This document shows, one piece after another, positions 1 to 4,678 of a stretch of 6,686 bases of DNA. This DNA is from Thermoproteota archaeon (lineage in GTDB: Archaea; Thermoproteota; EX4484-205; JAAOZP01). The stretch lies in contig JAOAJQ010000069.1 in assembly GCA_026414125.1 (NCBI GenBank), positions 1-6,686 on the forward strand, written 5' to 3'. Within the stretch, counting starts at the first letter, position 1; each line of letters opens with the position of its first letter. A model generated the notes under the pieces. That model was not told the origin of the DNA, made no database searches, and saw only the letters and a program-made list of their open reading frames with translations. The translations under genes were made by a program, and so were the position numbers.

Positions 1-49
1 CGGACAGGTTAAGGTTGACCCCGACTGGGACCTGCCTGACCCTGACTAG
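1..49 (+). CDS. ppsA: Phosphoenolpyruvate synthase, C-terminal end (partial, enters from left edge)
   Basis: Only the last 15 codons and the stop are visible, reading GQVKVDPDWDLPDPD from base 2. They are recognised by comparison with two longer copies in this window (841 and 2254), which carry the same GQVKVD motif after an EFLVRAGIDS-type C-terminus typical of PEP synthase. That enzyme converts pyruvate, ATP and water to PEP, AMP and phosphate at the start of gluconeogenesis. The TAG at 47-49 is followed in frame by GAG TAA. The second copy has GAG at the matching place, so this copy may have lost two to three terminal codons to a GAG-to-TAG change. The HepT gene converges on it, ending 10 bases downstream. 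Whether this is the intact gene or another detached tail cannot be told from the window. Confidence 0.6.
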   Translation, partial: GQVKVDPDWDLPDPD

Positions 50-59
50 GAGTAAACTC

Positions 60-401
60 TTATTCTAAATCTCTCAGAATTTTTTCAAATAAAGGTTTTA
101 GGCCGGGGATGTCTTCTCTGATTGTTTTCCAGACTCTCTGCAGGTTGACGCCGAAGTATTCATGGATTAACTTATCCCTCATCCCAGCCATCTCCCGCCA
201 CGGTATTTCAGGATAGTTTTTCCTAATAGGATCAGGTATCTTTTTAACAGCCTCTCCAATAATTTCTACTGCCCTAACAACCGCGTAGATGGTCTTCTTA
301 TCACTTGCAAACTCGTCATAACTTAATCCTTCCACGAAACTCATGGCATCCTTCATAGCCTCAATTATATCTTCAACGTAATCTAAAAACTCTCTTTTCA
401 T
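60..401 (-). CDS. hepT: HepT-like HEPN-domain toxin (DUF86)
   Basis: This 113-residue helical protein is of normal HepT length. HEPN toxins of this family are RNases that act with a nucleotidyltransferase antitoxin encoded beside them. The catalytic signature is visible as R75-D-K-L-I-H80-E-Y82, the R-x4-H motif followed by a tyrosine. In characterised MntA-HepT systems the antitoxin AMPylates the corresponding tyrosine to silence the toxin. The PWREMAGMRDKLIHEYFGVN stretch (residues 67-86) is the conserved core. The start ATG overlaps the mntA stop as ATGA (401-398), so the toxin is translationally coupled to its antitoxin. No key residue is missing, so the module looks functional. It is convergent with the ppsA end. 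Confidence 0.9.
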   Translation of the reverse strand: MKREFLDYVEDIIEAMKDAMSFVEGLSYDEFASDKKTIYAVVRAVEIIGEAVKKIPDPIRKNYPEIPWREMAGMRDKLIHEYFGVNLQRVWKTIREDIPGLKPLFEKILRDLE

Positions 402-697
402 AGGTAGACTACTTCCTCCAATATGCGCTTTCCGATCCTGGGTTTAAGCGTGTTCTTCTCCACCAGATCCACTTTAACACCTAATTCCTCGCTCAAATAA
501 TTCTCTAAGCCGATAAAATCCAGGAGGCTTAATTCAGCCCCCTCTTCGAACTCGACCAGAACATCAAGGTCACTATCCTCCCTCTCCTCACCCCTTGTAT
601 AGGAGCCGAAAACCCCAATAGTTTTAACTCTAAACCTTTCCCTTAAAACGGGCTTCAACCTCTCTAACTTATCTTTCATCTCCCCGATTCTTTTCAT
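398..697 (-). CDS. mntA: MntA-like minimal nucleotidyltransferase antitoxin
   Basis: This 99-residue protein belongs to the MNT (DNA polymerase beta-like) nucleotidyltransferase family. The active-site pattern GS-x10-DxD is complete: G31-S32, ten residues, then D43-L-D45. A third acidic residue, D77, lies in the strand KVDLVE. In known MntA-HepT pairs this enzyme transfers AMP groups from ATP to the toxin's tyrosine and neutralises it. The gene is first in a two-gene minus-strand operon and its stop overlaps the hepT start by ATGA. The chosen ATG has a strong ribosome site, GGAGAGGT at 710-703, five bases upstream. Met7 is an alternative start with less support. Confidence 0.9.
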   Translation of the reverse strand: MKRIGEMKDKLERLKPVLRERFRVKTIGVFGSYTRGEEREDSDLDVLVEFEEGAELSLLDFIGLENYLSEELGVKVDLVEKNTLKPRIGKRILEEVVYL

Positions 698-702
698 TTT
701 TT

Positions 703-710
703 ACCTCTCC
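703..710 (-). promoter_or_regulatory. Ribosome binding site of mntA
   Basis: On the minus strand the sequence reads GGAGAGGT followed by five A/T bases and the ATG at 697. This is a strong archaeal Shine-Dalgarno match that fixes the start of mntA and implies a leadered transcript. Confidence 0.65.
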
Positions 711-740
711 AATCTAGACTCCTTTAAAGAATACAGACTC

Positions 741-750
741 TTAATTTTAA
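741..750 (-). promoter_or_regulatory. Candidate TATA box for the mntA-hepT operon
   Basis: The minus strand carries TTAAAATTAA here. A TATA box centred near 745 would place transcription start near 720, upstream of the ribosome site at 710-703. A second A/T-rich stretch at 721-731 is closer to the gene but would start the mRNA inside the ribosome site, so it fits less well. Position and composition are the only evidence. Confidence 0.35.
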
Positions 751-840
751 CCTTTTTCCCTAGGTAGAAAAACACGCATCACGGAATCCCTTAAGGAAGA
801 TCCGTGAATGTAAGTTCCTTCGGTCTACCCTTAGTTCACT

Positions 841-860
841 GAGTTCCTCGTTAGGGCTGG
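841..860 (+). repeat. Conserved 20-bp 5' boundary of ppsA tail (copy 2)
   Basis: The 20 bases GAGTTCCTCGTTAGGGCTGG at the start of this tail are identical to 2254-2273, and similarity stops immediately upstream in both places. By inference this could be the crossover core (attachment site) of an insertion event into the ppsA 3' end. Confidence 0.5.
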
Positions 861-1011
861 AATCGATTCATTTTCGATTAATCCTGACGCTGCAGTTTTC
901 ACAAGGAAGCTCGTTGTAAGCATTGAACAGAGGATTATGCTTGAGAAGGCTCTCGGCCAGGTTAAGGTTGACCAGACTGGGATCTTCCTGACCCGGGCGA
1001 GGAGTAGCTAG
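841..1011 (+). pseudogene. ppsA: Detached 3' tail of PEP synthase (copy 2)
   Basis: Translation from GAG at 841 gives EFLVRAGIDSFSINPDAAVF and continues to GQVKVD, a PEP synthase C-terminus without the rest of the enzyme. The sequence just upstream has no PEP synthase coding and is interrupted by a stop, so the homology starts abruptly. After GTT GAC (967-972) one base is missing relative to the copy at 1-49. Restoring it gives D-P-D-W-D-L-P-D-P-G-E-E and a TAG at 1005-1007, while the present frame runs to TAG at 1009-1011. The fragment has no start codon context or promoter and cannot make an active enzyme. Over the 44 codons to VKVD it shares 38 residues with the copy at 2254. Confidence 0.8.
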
Positions 1012-1024
1012 CGCGCGCCATAGG

Positions 1025-1031
1025 TTTATAA
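1025..1031 (+). promoter_or_regulatory. TATA box upstream of antitoxin-like ORF pair
   Basis: TTTATAA stands about 22 bases before an ATG at 1050 and about 35 before the TTG at 1063. This spacing would start transcription close to 1050, pointing to an original leaderless start at the ATG rather than at the TTG. Confidence 0.5.
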
Positions 1032-1062
1032 GGAGAATTAGTCTTTAAAATGGTAGAGGAAG

Positions 1063-1302
1063 TTGGTTGAGGTAACTGTGGCAAAGGTAAAGGAGCTGTT
1101 CGACCCTGAGGATGAGCTGGTCTTCATAAGGGTTGGCGATGTTTACATAGTGGAGAAGCTCAACTATGCCCGCATCTTAGAGAGGATGGGTGGAAAGTTC
1201 AGAGAACTATCTGAGGAGGAAAAAGAGGAATTAGCTTTGGAGGCTAAAAAGTGGGCAAGGCTAAATAGGTTTCGACACTGTTTTGCACTCAGTGCCCAAT
1301 AA
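1063..1302 (+). CDS. Small acidic antitoxin-like protein (function unproven)
   Basis: This ORF has 79 codons with a TTG start. The product is acidic, with a beta-rich first part (DELVFIRVGDVYIVEKLNYA, residues 17-36) and a helical, glutamate-rich stretch (residues 41-66, LSEEEKEELALEAKKWARL). The last dozen residues (RFRHCFALSAQ) differ in character and may be out-of-frame sequence. The TATA box at 1025 points to an ATG at 1050 whose frame stops after six codons. Removing one G from GTTGGTT near 1062-1067 would join that ATG to this ORF as MVEEVVEVTV. The stop overlaps the next ATG as TAATG. Small size, coupling and position among toxin-antitoxin genes suggest an antitoxin, but no family is recognised with certainty. 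Confidence 0.5.
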   Translation: MVEVTVAKVKELFDPEDELVFIRVGDVYIVEKLNYARILERMGGKFRELSEEEKEELALEAKKWARLNRFRHCFALSAQ

Positions 1303-1388
1303 TGGGTGAAATAGTGGTTCCTATACCTGAGGAGTTGGAAGATGCTTATTGGGATTGGAATATGCTGTTGTTCGAAAAACTTATTTAA
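1302..1388 (+). pseudogene. Truncated 28-residue ORF coupled to the preceding gene
   Basis: The ATG overlaps the upstream TAA as TAATG (1300-1304), a typical coupled arrangement. The product begins MGEIVVPIPEELEDAYWDWN and ends eight residues later. The opening (short strand, then IPEEL and a helix) resembles the N-terminus of small archaeal VapB-like antitoxins. The frame ends far too early for such a protein and no PIN-domain toxin follows. I read it as the surviving front end of a decayed second gene, but it could be a genuine microprotein. Confidence 0.35.
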
Positions 1389-1390
1389 AA
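1379..1390 (+). promoter_or_regulatory. TATA-like box before the 32-codon ORF
   Basis: CTTATTTAAAAC stands about 25-28 bases before the ATG at 1413, the usual geometry for a leaderless crenarchaeal gene. Confidence 0.4.
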
Positions 1391-1412
1391 CCTTAACCCT
1401 TAATACTCCAGC

Positions 1413-1511
1413 ATGGTTCGGCATGTTGCTCTTATTCTAGCCTTAGCATCATTATCGGTCTTCCTCTCAAACCCTCTAAAGTCTTACGACTCCCCGTTCG
1501 AGCTTTTCTAA
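1413..1511 (+). CDS. 32-residue hydrophobic ORF, possible signal-peptide fragment
   Basis: The product begins with a hydrophobic helix (MVRHVALILALASLSVFLSN) followed by a short polar tail ending SPFELF. It looks like a signal peptide or a single membrane anchor. A well-placed TATA box precedes it with no leader, so it may be transcribed. At this length it could be a microprotein, or the front of a secreted or membrane protein cut by a stop. No homologous continuation was seen in other frames downstream. It lies between two toxin-antitoxin units with no obvious functional link. Confidence 0.3.
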   Translation: MVRHVALILALASLSVFLSNPLKSYDSPFELF

Positions 1512-1593
1512 GCGTGTGCTTCTTTGTAAATGTAACTCTTCACTCAACTTGTCTGGTGAGGCCGGGGCTGTCTAGAGAAGTAAGGAGAATAAG

Positions 1594-1600
1594 TTTATTA
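1594..1600 (+). promoter_or_regulatory. TATA box of the DUF433-DUF5615 operon
   Basis: TTTATTA centred near 1597 would start transcription around 1622. A GGTGA ribosome site (1621-1625) then lies seven bases before the ATG at 1633. Confidence 0.5.
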
Positions 1601-1632
1601 ATCGCCCGAGTATTGTGCTTGGTGAACTTTAA

Positions 1633-1878
1633 ATGGAGACAGAGGAAGAGCTCTTGAAAAGAATCGTGGTTGATCCCAAGATTATGGTTGGGAAACCCAT
1701 CATAAGGGGCACGAGGATTACTGTTGAACATATTTTAAGACTATTGGCGCAAGGATTAACTTTCGAAGATATCCTTGAGGACTATCCTCATCTAACGAAG
1801 GAAGATATTGCTGCAGCCCTGCTTTACGCTGCAAAGATCACCGGTGGGGAAGAAGTATACCCGTTAACAGTAGAATGA
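1633..1878 (+). CDS. DUF433 antitoxin
   Basis: This 81-residue protein belongs to DUF433, a small helix-turn-helix-like family that usually pairs with a DUF5615 PIN-like toxin. The hallmark GKPIIRGTRITVEHILRLL is at residues 20-38. It is followed by the GLTFEDILEDYPHLTKEDIAAAL portion (41-63), typical of the DNA-binding half. By family knowledge it should neutralise the partner nuclease and probably autoregulate its own promoter. It is preceded by a TATA box at 1594 and GGTGA at 1621-1625, so the ATG start is well supported. The partner gene begins 11 bases after the stop. Confidence 0.9.
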   Translation: METEEELLKRIVVDPKIMVGKPIIRGTRITVEHILRLLAQGLTFEDILEDYPHLTKEDIAAALLYAAKITGGEEVYPLTVE

Positions 1879-1888
1879 GGCTGGAATC

Positions 1889-2242
1889 GTGAGGCTCCTG
1901 CTAGACGAGAGCATCGGTATAAAGGTCTATCAGCAGCTTAAGCAAACGGGTTTCGACGTGGTTTCAGCAATACATTCTATGAGGGGAGCCAGTGATGAAG
2001 AGATTATAAGAAAAGCAATAGATGAAAAACGTGTAATCATTACAAACGATAAAGACTTCGGATGGCTTGCTTCTCTCCATAAACCACCGGCTGTAATACT
2101 TTTAAGATTAAAAGACGAAAGGACAGAGAATAAGGTCAAGATTATAACATACATAATAGAAAAACATAGGGAAAATATTCTCGGGAATATCTTAGTCGCT
2201 TCTGAGAAGAAAATCAGGATAAGAAGACTTGAAAAAAGTTAA
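1889..2242 (+). CDS. DUF5615 PIN-like toxin (putative ribonuclease)
   Basis: This 117-residue protein is of typical length for DUF5615, a PIN-fold family expected to be a metal-dependent RNase. The acidic residues of a PIN-like active site are visible: D6-E7 in MRLLLDESIG, E38 in SDEEII, and D54 and D56 in ITNDKDFGWL. The start is GTG. A GAGG at 1877-1880, inside the end of the DUF433 gene, lies eight bases upstream and supports it. It is the second gene of a two-gene operon with its DUF433 antitoxin. The gene looks intact and its stop is 11 bases before a detached ppsA tail. Actual toxicity is inferred. Confidence 0.88.
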   Translation: MRLLLDESIGIKVYQQLKQTGFDVVSAIHSMRGASDEEIIRKAIDEKRVIITNDKDFGWLASLHKPPAVILLRLKDERTENKVKIITYIIEKHRENILGNILVASEKKIRIRRLEKS

Positions 2243-2253
2243 ACCTCTGAGTC

Positions 2254-2273
2254 GAGTTCCTCGTTAGGGCTGG
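2254..2273 (+). repeat. Conserved 20-bp 5' boundary of ppsA tail (copy 3)
   Basis: These bases are identical to 841-860 and stand at the exact upstream limit of similarity between the two tails. The few bases before it (CTGAGTC) also contain CTGAGT, which occurs at 838-843 in copy 2, so the true junction could be a few bases off. Confidence 0.5.
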
Positions 2274-2424
2274 TATAGACTCGATTTCAATCAATCCTGA
2301 CGTCGCAGTCTTCACTCGCAAGCTTGTTGCTTCAATAGAGCAGAGTAAAATACTTGAGAAAGCTCTCGGACAAGTTAAGGTTGACCCTGACGAGGATTTA
2401 GATTTCCTCTTAATCGATTCATGA
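2254..2424 (+). pseudogene. ppsA: Detached 3' tail of PEP synthase (copy 3)
   Basis: From GAG at 2254 the translation is EFLVRAGIDSISINPDVAVF, continuing through GQVKVDPDEDLDFLLIDS to a TGA. It is open throughout and matches the last 56 residues of a PEP synthase, which is normally about 800 residues. It has no start or promoter of its own. Copy 2 (841) begins at the identical codon. Over the first 132 bases I count 28 differences from copy 2, 21 of them at third positions, so both tails drifted while still under protein-level selection. Thirteen bases downstream is a gene with a good ribosome site, as expected for the original chromosomal neighbour of ppsA. This tail may therefore be the oldest, native one (inference). 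Confidence 0.8.
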
Positions 2425-2427
2425 CCC

Positions 2428-2432
2428 GGTGA
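2428..2432 (+). promoter_or_regulatory. Ribosome binding site of the frameshifted gene at 2438
   Basis: GGTGA lies five bases before the ATG at 2438, a good match to the archaeal 16S rRNA 3' end. It suggests the gene was translated from a message running on from ppsA. Confidence 0.55.
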
Positions 2433-2437
2433 AACCC

Positions 2438-2654
2438 ATGAAGGATTTTCTAGTCGCTTATCTGCTTCAGACGGGAAGCTACCTTGGGGAAGTCATCGTT
2501 AGAAGTCTTAACGGGAGATGGGTGAAGGTGATGGGCCGTAAGCCTCAATGGTGAAAGGATCAACGTTTTCCAAATAGCCTTTGAAAGCATATTCAAGCCC
2601 AACAGGTTCGACGAGTTATATGAGAAACTCATGACCGCTGGAAAGCCATATTAA
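2438..2654 (+). pseudogene. Small unknown gene with a frameshift
   Basis: The first frame reads MKDFLVAYLLQTGSYLGEVI and on through NGRWVKVMGR, then stops at TGA 2552-2554. A second frame, open from about 2532, reads VSLNGERINVFQIAFESIFK and on to KLMTAGKPY with TAA at 2652-2654. Together they look like one protein of about 70 residues, with a YLGE-type helix, an NGRW turn, a strand and a closing helix. The frame moves forward by one base between about 2532 and 2551, so one extra base or two missing bases would explain it. I do not recognise the family. Position directly after a ppsA tail with its own ribosome site suggests the native neighbour of ppsA. Confidence 0.6.
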
Positions 2655-2770
2655 AGGAGAGCACATGCGAAAAGCAGGTGTGTATCAATTTTCCGGAAAC
2701 AGATTAATGTTCAGTCCCGTAGCGTGCGTTTAATCTTCCCCCTTGCCGTTATCTTTTCCAATGCTTCATG

Positions 2771-3571
2771 TTAAATGGTTTTCGCAATCAGGTTTAAATC
2801 TGTCCATGGGCTGAACGGTTGTTTCGTAGCCAGGTTTCCATATGCTGCGACGGTTTCCCAGCCTGCTTCTCTCAACATTGATGTGAGCTCGCTTACACTA
2901 TAAATGTATATTTCGAACATAATCCTGTCGATAAACTTCAGGTTGTCTCCGTCCTTCGCGTAGAAAGACCATGCGGTTTGAAGCTTGGAGGTTAGTGCAT
3001 CCCACTTGGCTTCTTCGACTAGAACAGTATCCTCATGAAGCGTGAATGACGAGGGACAGAACCTTAGGCTTACAGAATCCCTATGGGTGGTCTCAGCTAT
3101 GAACAGTATTCCTCCCTCTCTCGTTAACTGTCTTGCCTGTTTAAAAACCACGAGGTCTTCACTCTTATCGTAATAGCCTATTGATGTCCAAACGCTGGTC
3201 ACCACGTCGAAATACACATCGCTAGGAACAAGGCTTGGGAGTCTTCGAACATCACCGCATATGAAGTGGGTCATCTTAGAGACACCAAGCTCCCTCGCCC
3301 TCGCTTTAGCATCTTCGATGAATGTTGGTGACAAGTCTATACCTACGGCTCTGAAACCCTTCTTGGCGAAGGATATTGCAATCCTCCCGTTCCCGCAACA
3401 TAAGTCTAAGATTCTTCCGCTTTCGATGCCGAAATCCTTAAGCAGCCTTATCATCCCGTCAACAAGAGCATCTGTTTTAAGCCATTTCTCGTTCATAATT
3501 TTAAGAAAGAGATCAGCCCTTTCTATGAAAATCCTCCTAATCCAGTCTTCCATTGTTATTAGGGAAAACAT
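2771..3571 (-). CDS. Class I SAM-dependent methyltransferase
   Basis: This 266-residue protein has a standard Rossmann-type methyltransferase core. Motif I is R53-ILDLCCGNGR, the SAM-binding loop. The acidic end of strand 2 is D79 in VGIDLSP, which would bind the ribose. CGDVRRLP (105-112) is the adenine-side motif, and FDVVTSVWTSIGYY (121-134) is motif IV. An LTREGGILFIAET strand (149-161) follows. The C-terminal third (about 165-266) is a variable part that would select the substrate. The substrate is unknown. ATG at 3571 is the longest start. Met7 at 3553 (MEDWIRR) is a credible alternative because A/T-rich boxes at 3577-3593 on the minus strand lie about 25-40 bases upstream of it. The gene stands alone on its strand. 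Confidence 0.88.
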   Translation of the reverse strand: MFSLITMEDWIRRIFIERADLFLKIMNEKWLKTDALVDGMIRLLKDFGIESGRILDLCCGNGRIAISFAKKGFRAVGIDLSPTFIEDAKARARELGVSKMTHFICGDVRRLPSLVPSDVYFDVVTSVWTSIGYYDKSEDLVVFKQARQLTREGGILFIAETTHRDSVSLRFCPSSFTLHEDTVLVEEAKWDALTSKLQTAWSFYAKDGDNLKFIDRIMFEIYIYSVSELTSMLREAGWETVAAYGNLATKQPFSPWTDLNLIAKTI

Positions 3572-3601
3572 CTCCGATTAAAAAACATTTATGAGAATTG
3601 G

Positions 3602-3760
3602 ATGCTAGGTTCAGTCACGGGGGAAGAGTTGGAAGAATATTCTGAAGCATCAAGCTTTTGACACTGGTCGAATATTCCCCACGGTTTCAGAAGCATGTTT
3701 GAAAGCACGGCAAAAGCCGGAGAAAGAGTATTCCGAATATGCTTGCTGAGAAAACCTTGA
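3602..3760 (+). pseudogene. Possible small broken ORF with internal TGA
   Basis: An ATG at 3602 opens a 19-codon frame (MLGSVTGEELEEYSEASSF) that stops at TGA 3659-3661. The same frame is then open for another 32 codons, beginning HWSNIPHGFRSMFESTAKAG and ending CLLRKP before TGA at 3758-3760. The second part looks protein-like, recalling the late strand-and-loop part of a methyltransferase, but this is only an impression. ATTAAAA near 3578 stands about 22 bases before the ATG. Three GAATAT elements overlap the stretch, so it may equally be regulatory spacer. Confidence 0.2.
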
Positions 3761-3768
3761 ATATGGTG

Positions 3769-4467
3769 TTAAACGGGCGGCGGTGGAGGAGGGGGTGGGG
3801 GGAGCAGGGTTTTTTCAACAGCGTCCGAGTAGAAGAGTGTTGCAGCTCTGACTAGGAAGGTTGCAAGAAGAGGCGATACGACTAAGACTATGAGCGGGCC
3901 GATCAGTGGCACCGTGCCTAACAAACCTGCTATGAATGCTATGATGGCTGCGATAATCACCCAGATAACATGGTTGGCGAAGCCGACGCTGTTTATAACC
4001 GTCATTATCTGCTGGAAGGAGAAACCTTTAGCTATTTCCCCAGTCTTGGCGGTGAGAAGGAGACCTATTAGTCCAAATATCCCCACGCCTATACCGACTA
4101 AGAGTGCTACGAATATGGCGATGATTAACGTGACTCCGAGCCGAGCTAAGCTAAGCCCGCCGCCGATCAAGTACCAGGGTACGGTTAGGATAAACGCTAC
4201 TACCAGTATTATTATAGGCAGTAATGCCCATAATAGTCCTACAACAAATATTTTAGCGCCTTCAACGAAAAGCTCCCCGTAGTTCTCGAACTTCGGCGGC
4301 TCGTCCTTAGCGGGCCCCTCTTTGAAAATCTTGGCACAGTAGCCTATGAAAATGAAGTTGACTATTGGAATTATGTTCACTATTATCATTACTACTAGCT
4401 CCGCCCCTCTTGACAACAGTTTCGAAACGTAGTCAACAGATTTAGAGAAACTCTCGAATATCTCCAA
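3769..4467 (-). CDS. DUF4013 multi-pass membrane protein with polyproline tail
   Basis: This 232-residue protein has five predicted hydrophobic segments at about 24-43, 72-97, 111-139, 167-184 and 188-208. The loop after the first segment contains EPPKFENYGELFVEGAKIFV (56-75). This matches the 'P.F..WG.LFV.G' hallmark of DUF4013, an archaeal and bacterial membrane family of unknown function. The C-terminus after the last helix is DAVEKTLL, nine prolines and valine. The prolines use four different codons (CCC, CCG, CCA, CCT), so the run is not a simple slippage product. Start is TTG with GGTGA (4475-4471) three bases upstream. A TATA-like box (4492-4503) and a palindrome (4535-4558) lie upstream. 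It appears monocistronic. Confidence 0.8.
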   Translation of the reverse strand: MEIFESFSKSVDYVSKLLSRGAELVVMIIVNIIPIVNFIFIGYCAKIFKEGPAKDEPPKFENYGELFVEGAKIFVVGLLWALLPIIILVVAFILTVPWYLIGGGLSLARLGVTLIIAIFVALLVGIGVGIFGLIGLLLTAKTGEIAKGFSFQQIMTVINSVGFANHVIWVIIAAIIAFIAGLLGTVPLIGPLIVLVVSPLLATFLVRAATLFYSDAVEKTLLPPPPPPPPPV

Positions 4468-4491
4468 TTTTCACCGATATCTATTGACAAT

Positions 4492-4503
4492 TGTATTATT
4501 TAA
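4492..4503 (-). promoter_or_regulatory. TATA-like box of the DUF4013 gene
   Basis: On the minus strand this reads CTTAAATAATAC, centred about 30 bases before the TTG start at 4467. It leaves a short leader that contains the GGTGA ribosome site. Confidence 0.45.
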
Positions 4504-4534
4504 GCTTTAATAAAGTCAATCGTTTACATCGCCT

Positions 4535-4558
4535 AGCTATAGCTTACAATTGCAAGCT
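4535..4558. promoter_or_regulatory. Double palindrome, candidate operator
   Basis: AGCTATAGCT (4535-4544) is a perfect 10-bp palindrome. It overlaps AGCTTACAATTGCAAGCT (4541-4558), an 18-bp palindrome with a single mismatched pair. The AGCT half-site therefore occurs at 4535, 4541 and 4555. The element is about 35-40 bases upstream of the DUF4013 TATA box, where an archaeal activator or repressor could bind. No regulator gene is seen nearby. Confidence 0.35.
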
Positions 4559-4630
4559 GCAACAATACTCCTTATCGACGAAAACCTTTCATTCAGCTAG
4601 AAACCTACGTTAGGCTTGCAGGATCTGTTT

Positions 4631-4657
4631 AAAAACGTTCAAAAAGAAGAGAAAAAA
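4631..4657 (-). terminator. T-rich terminator after the M48-like gene
   Basis: On the minus strand, about 20-50 bases past the stop of the M48-like gene, are repeated T runs (TTTTTT, CTTTTTG, TTTTT). Archaeal intrinsic termination uses such oligo-T stretches without a required hairpin. Confidence 0.5.
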
Positions 4658-4678
4658 CTAAAGGTATCTCCCAATTGG

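Noticed and set aside
780..806. Inverted repeat CACGGA...TCCGTG around an inner CCTTAAGG, just upstream of ppsA tail 2, as a possible element end or hairpin.
   Set aside because: The stem is only six pairs with a 15-base loop, and no matching structure stands before tail 3 or elsewhere in the window.
3261..3581. Plus-strand 106-codon ORF opposite the methyltransferase gene.
   Set aside because: It is the antisense shadow of a well-supported gene with clear motifs and has no family features of its own.
3890..4282. Plus-strand 130-codon ORF opposite the DUF4013 gene.
   Set aside because: It is an antisense shadow. Its composition (many P, T, I, A) mirrors the hydrophobic codons of the real gene.
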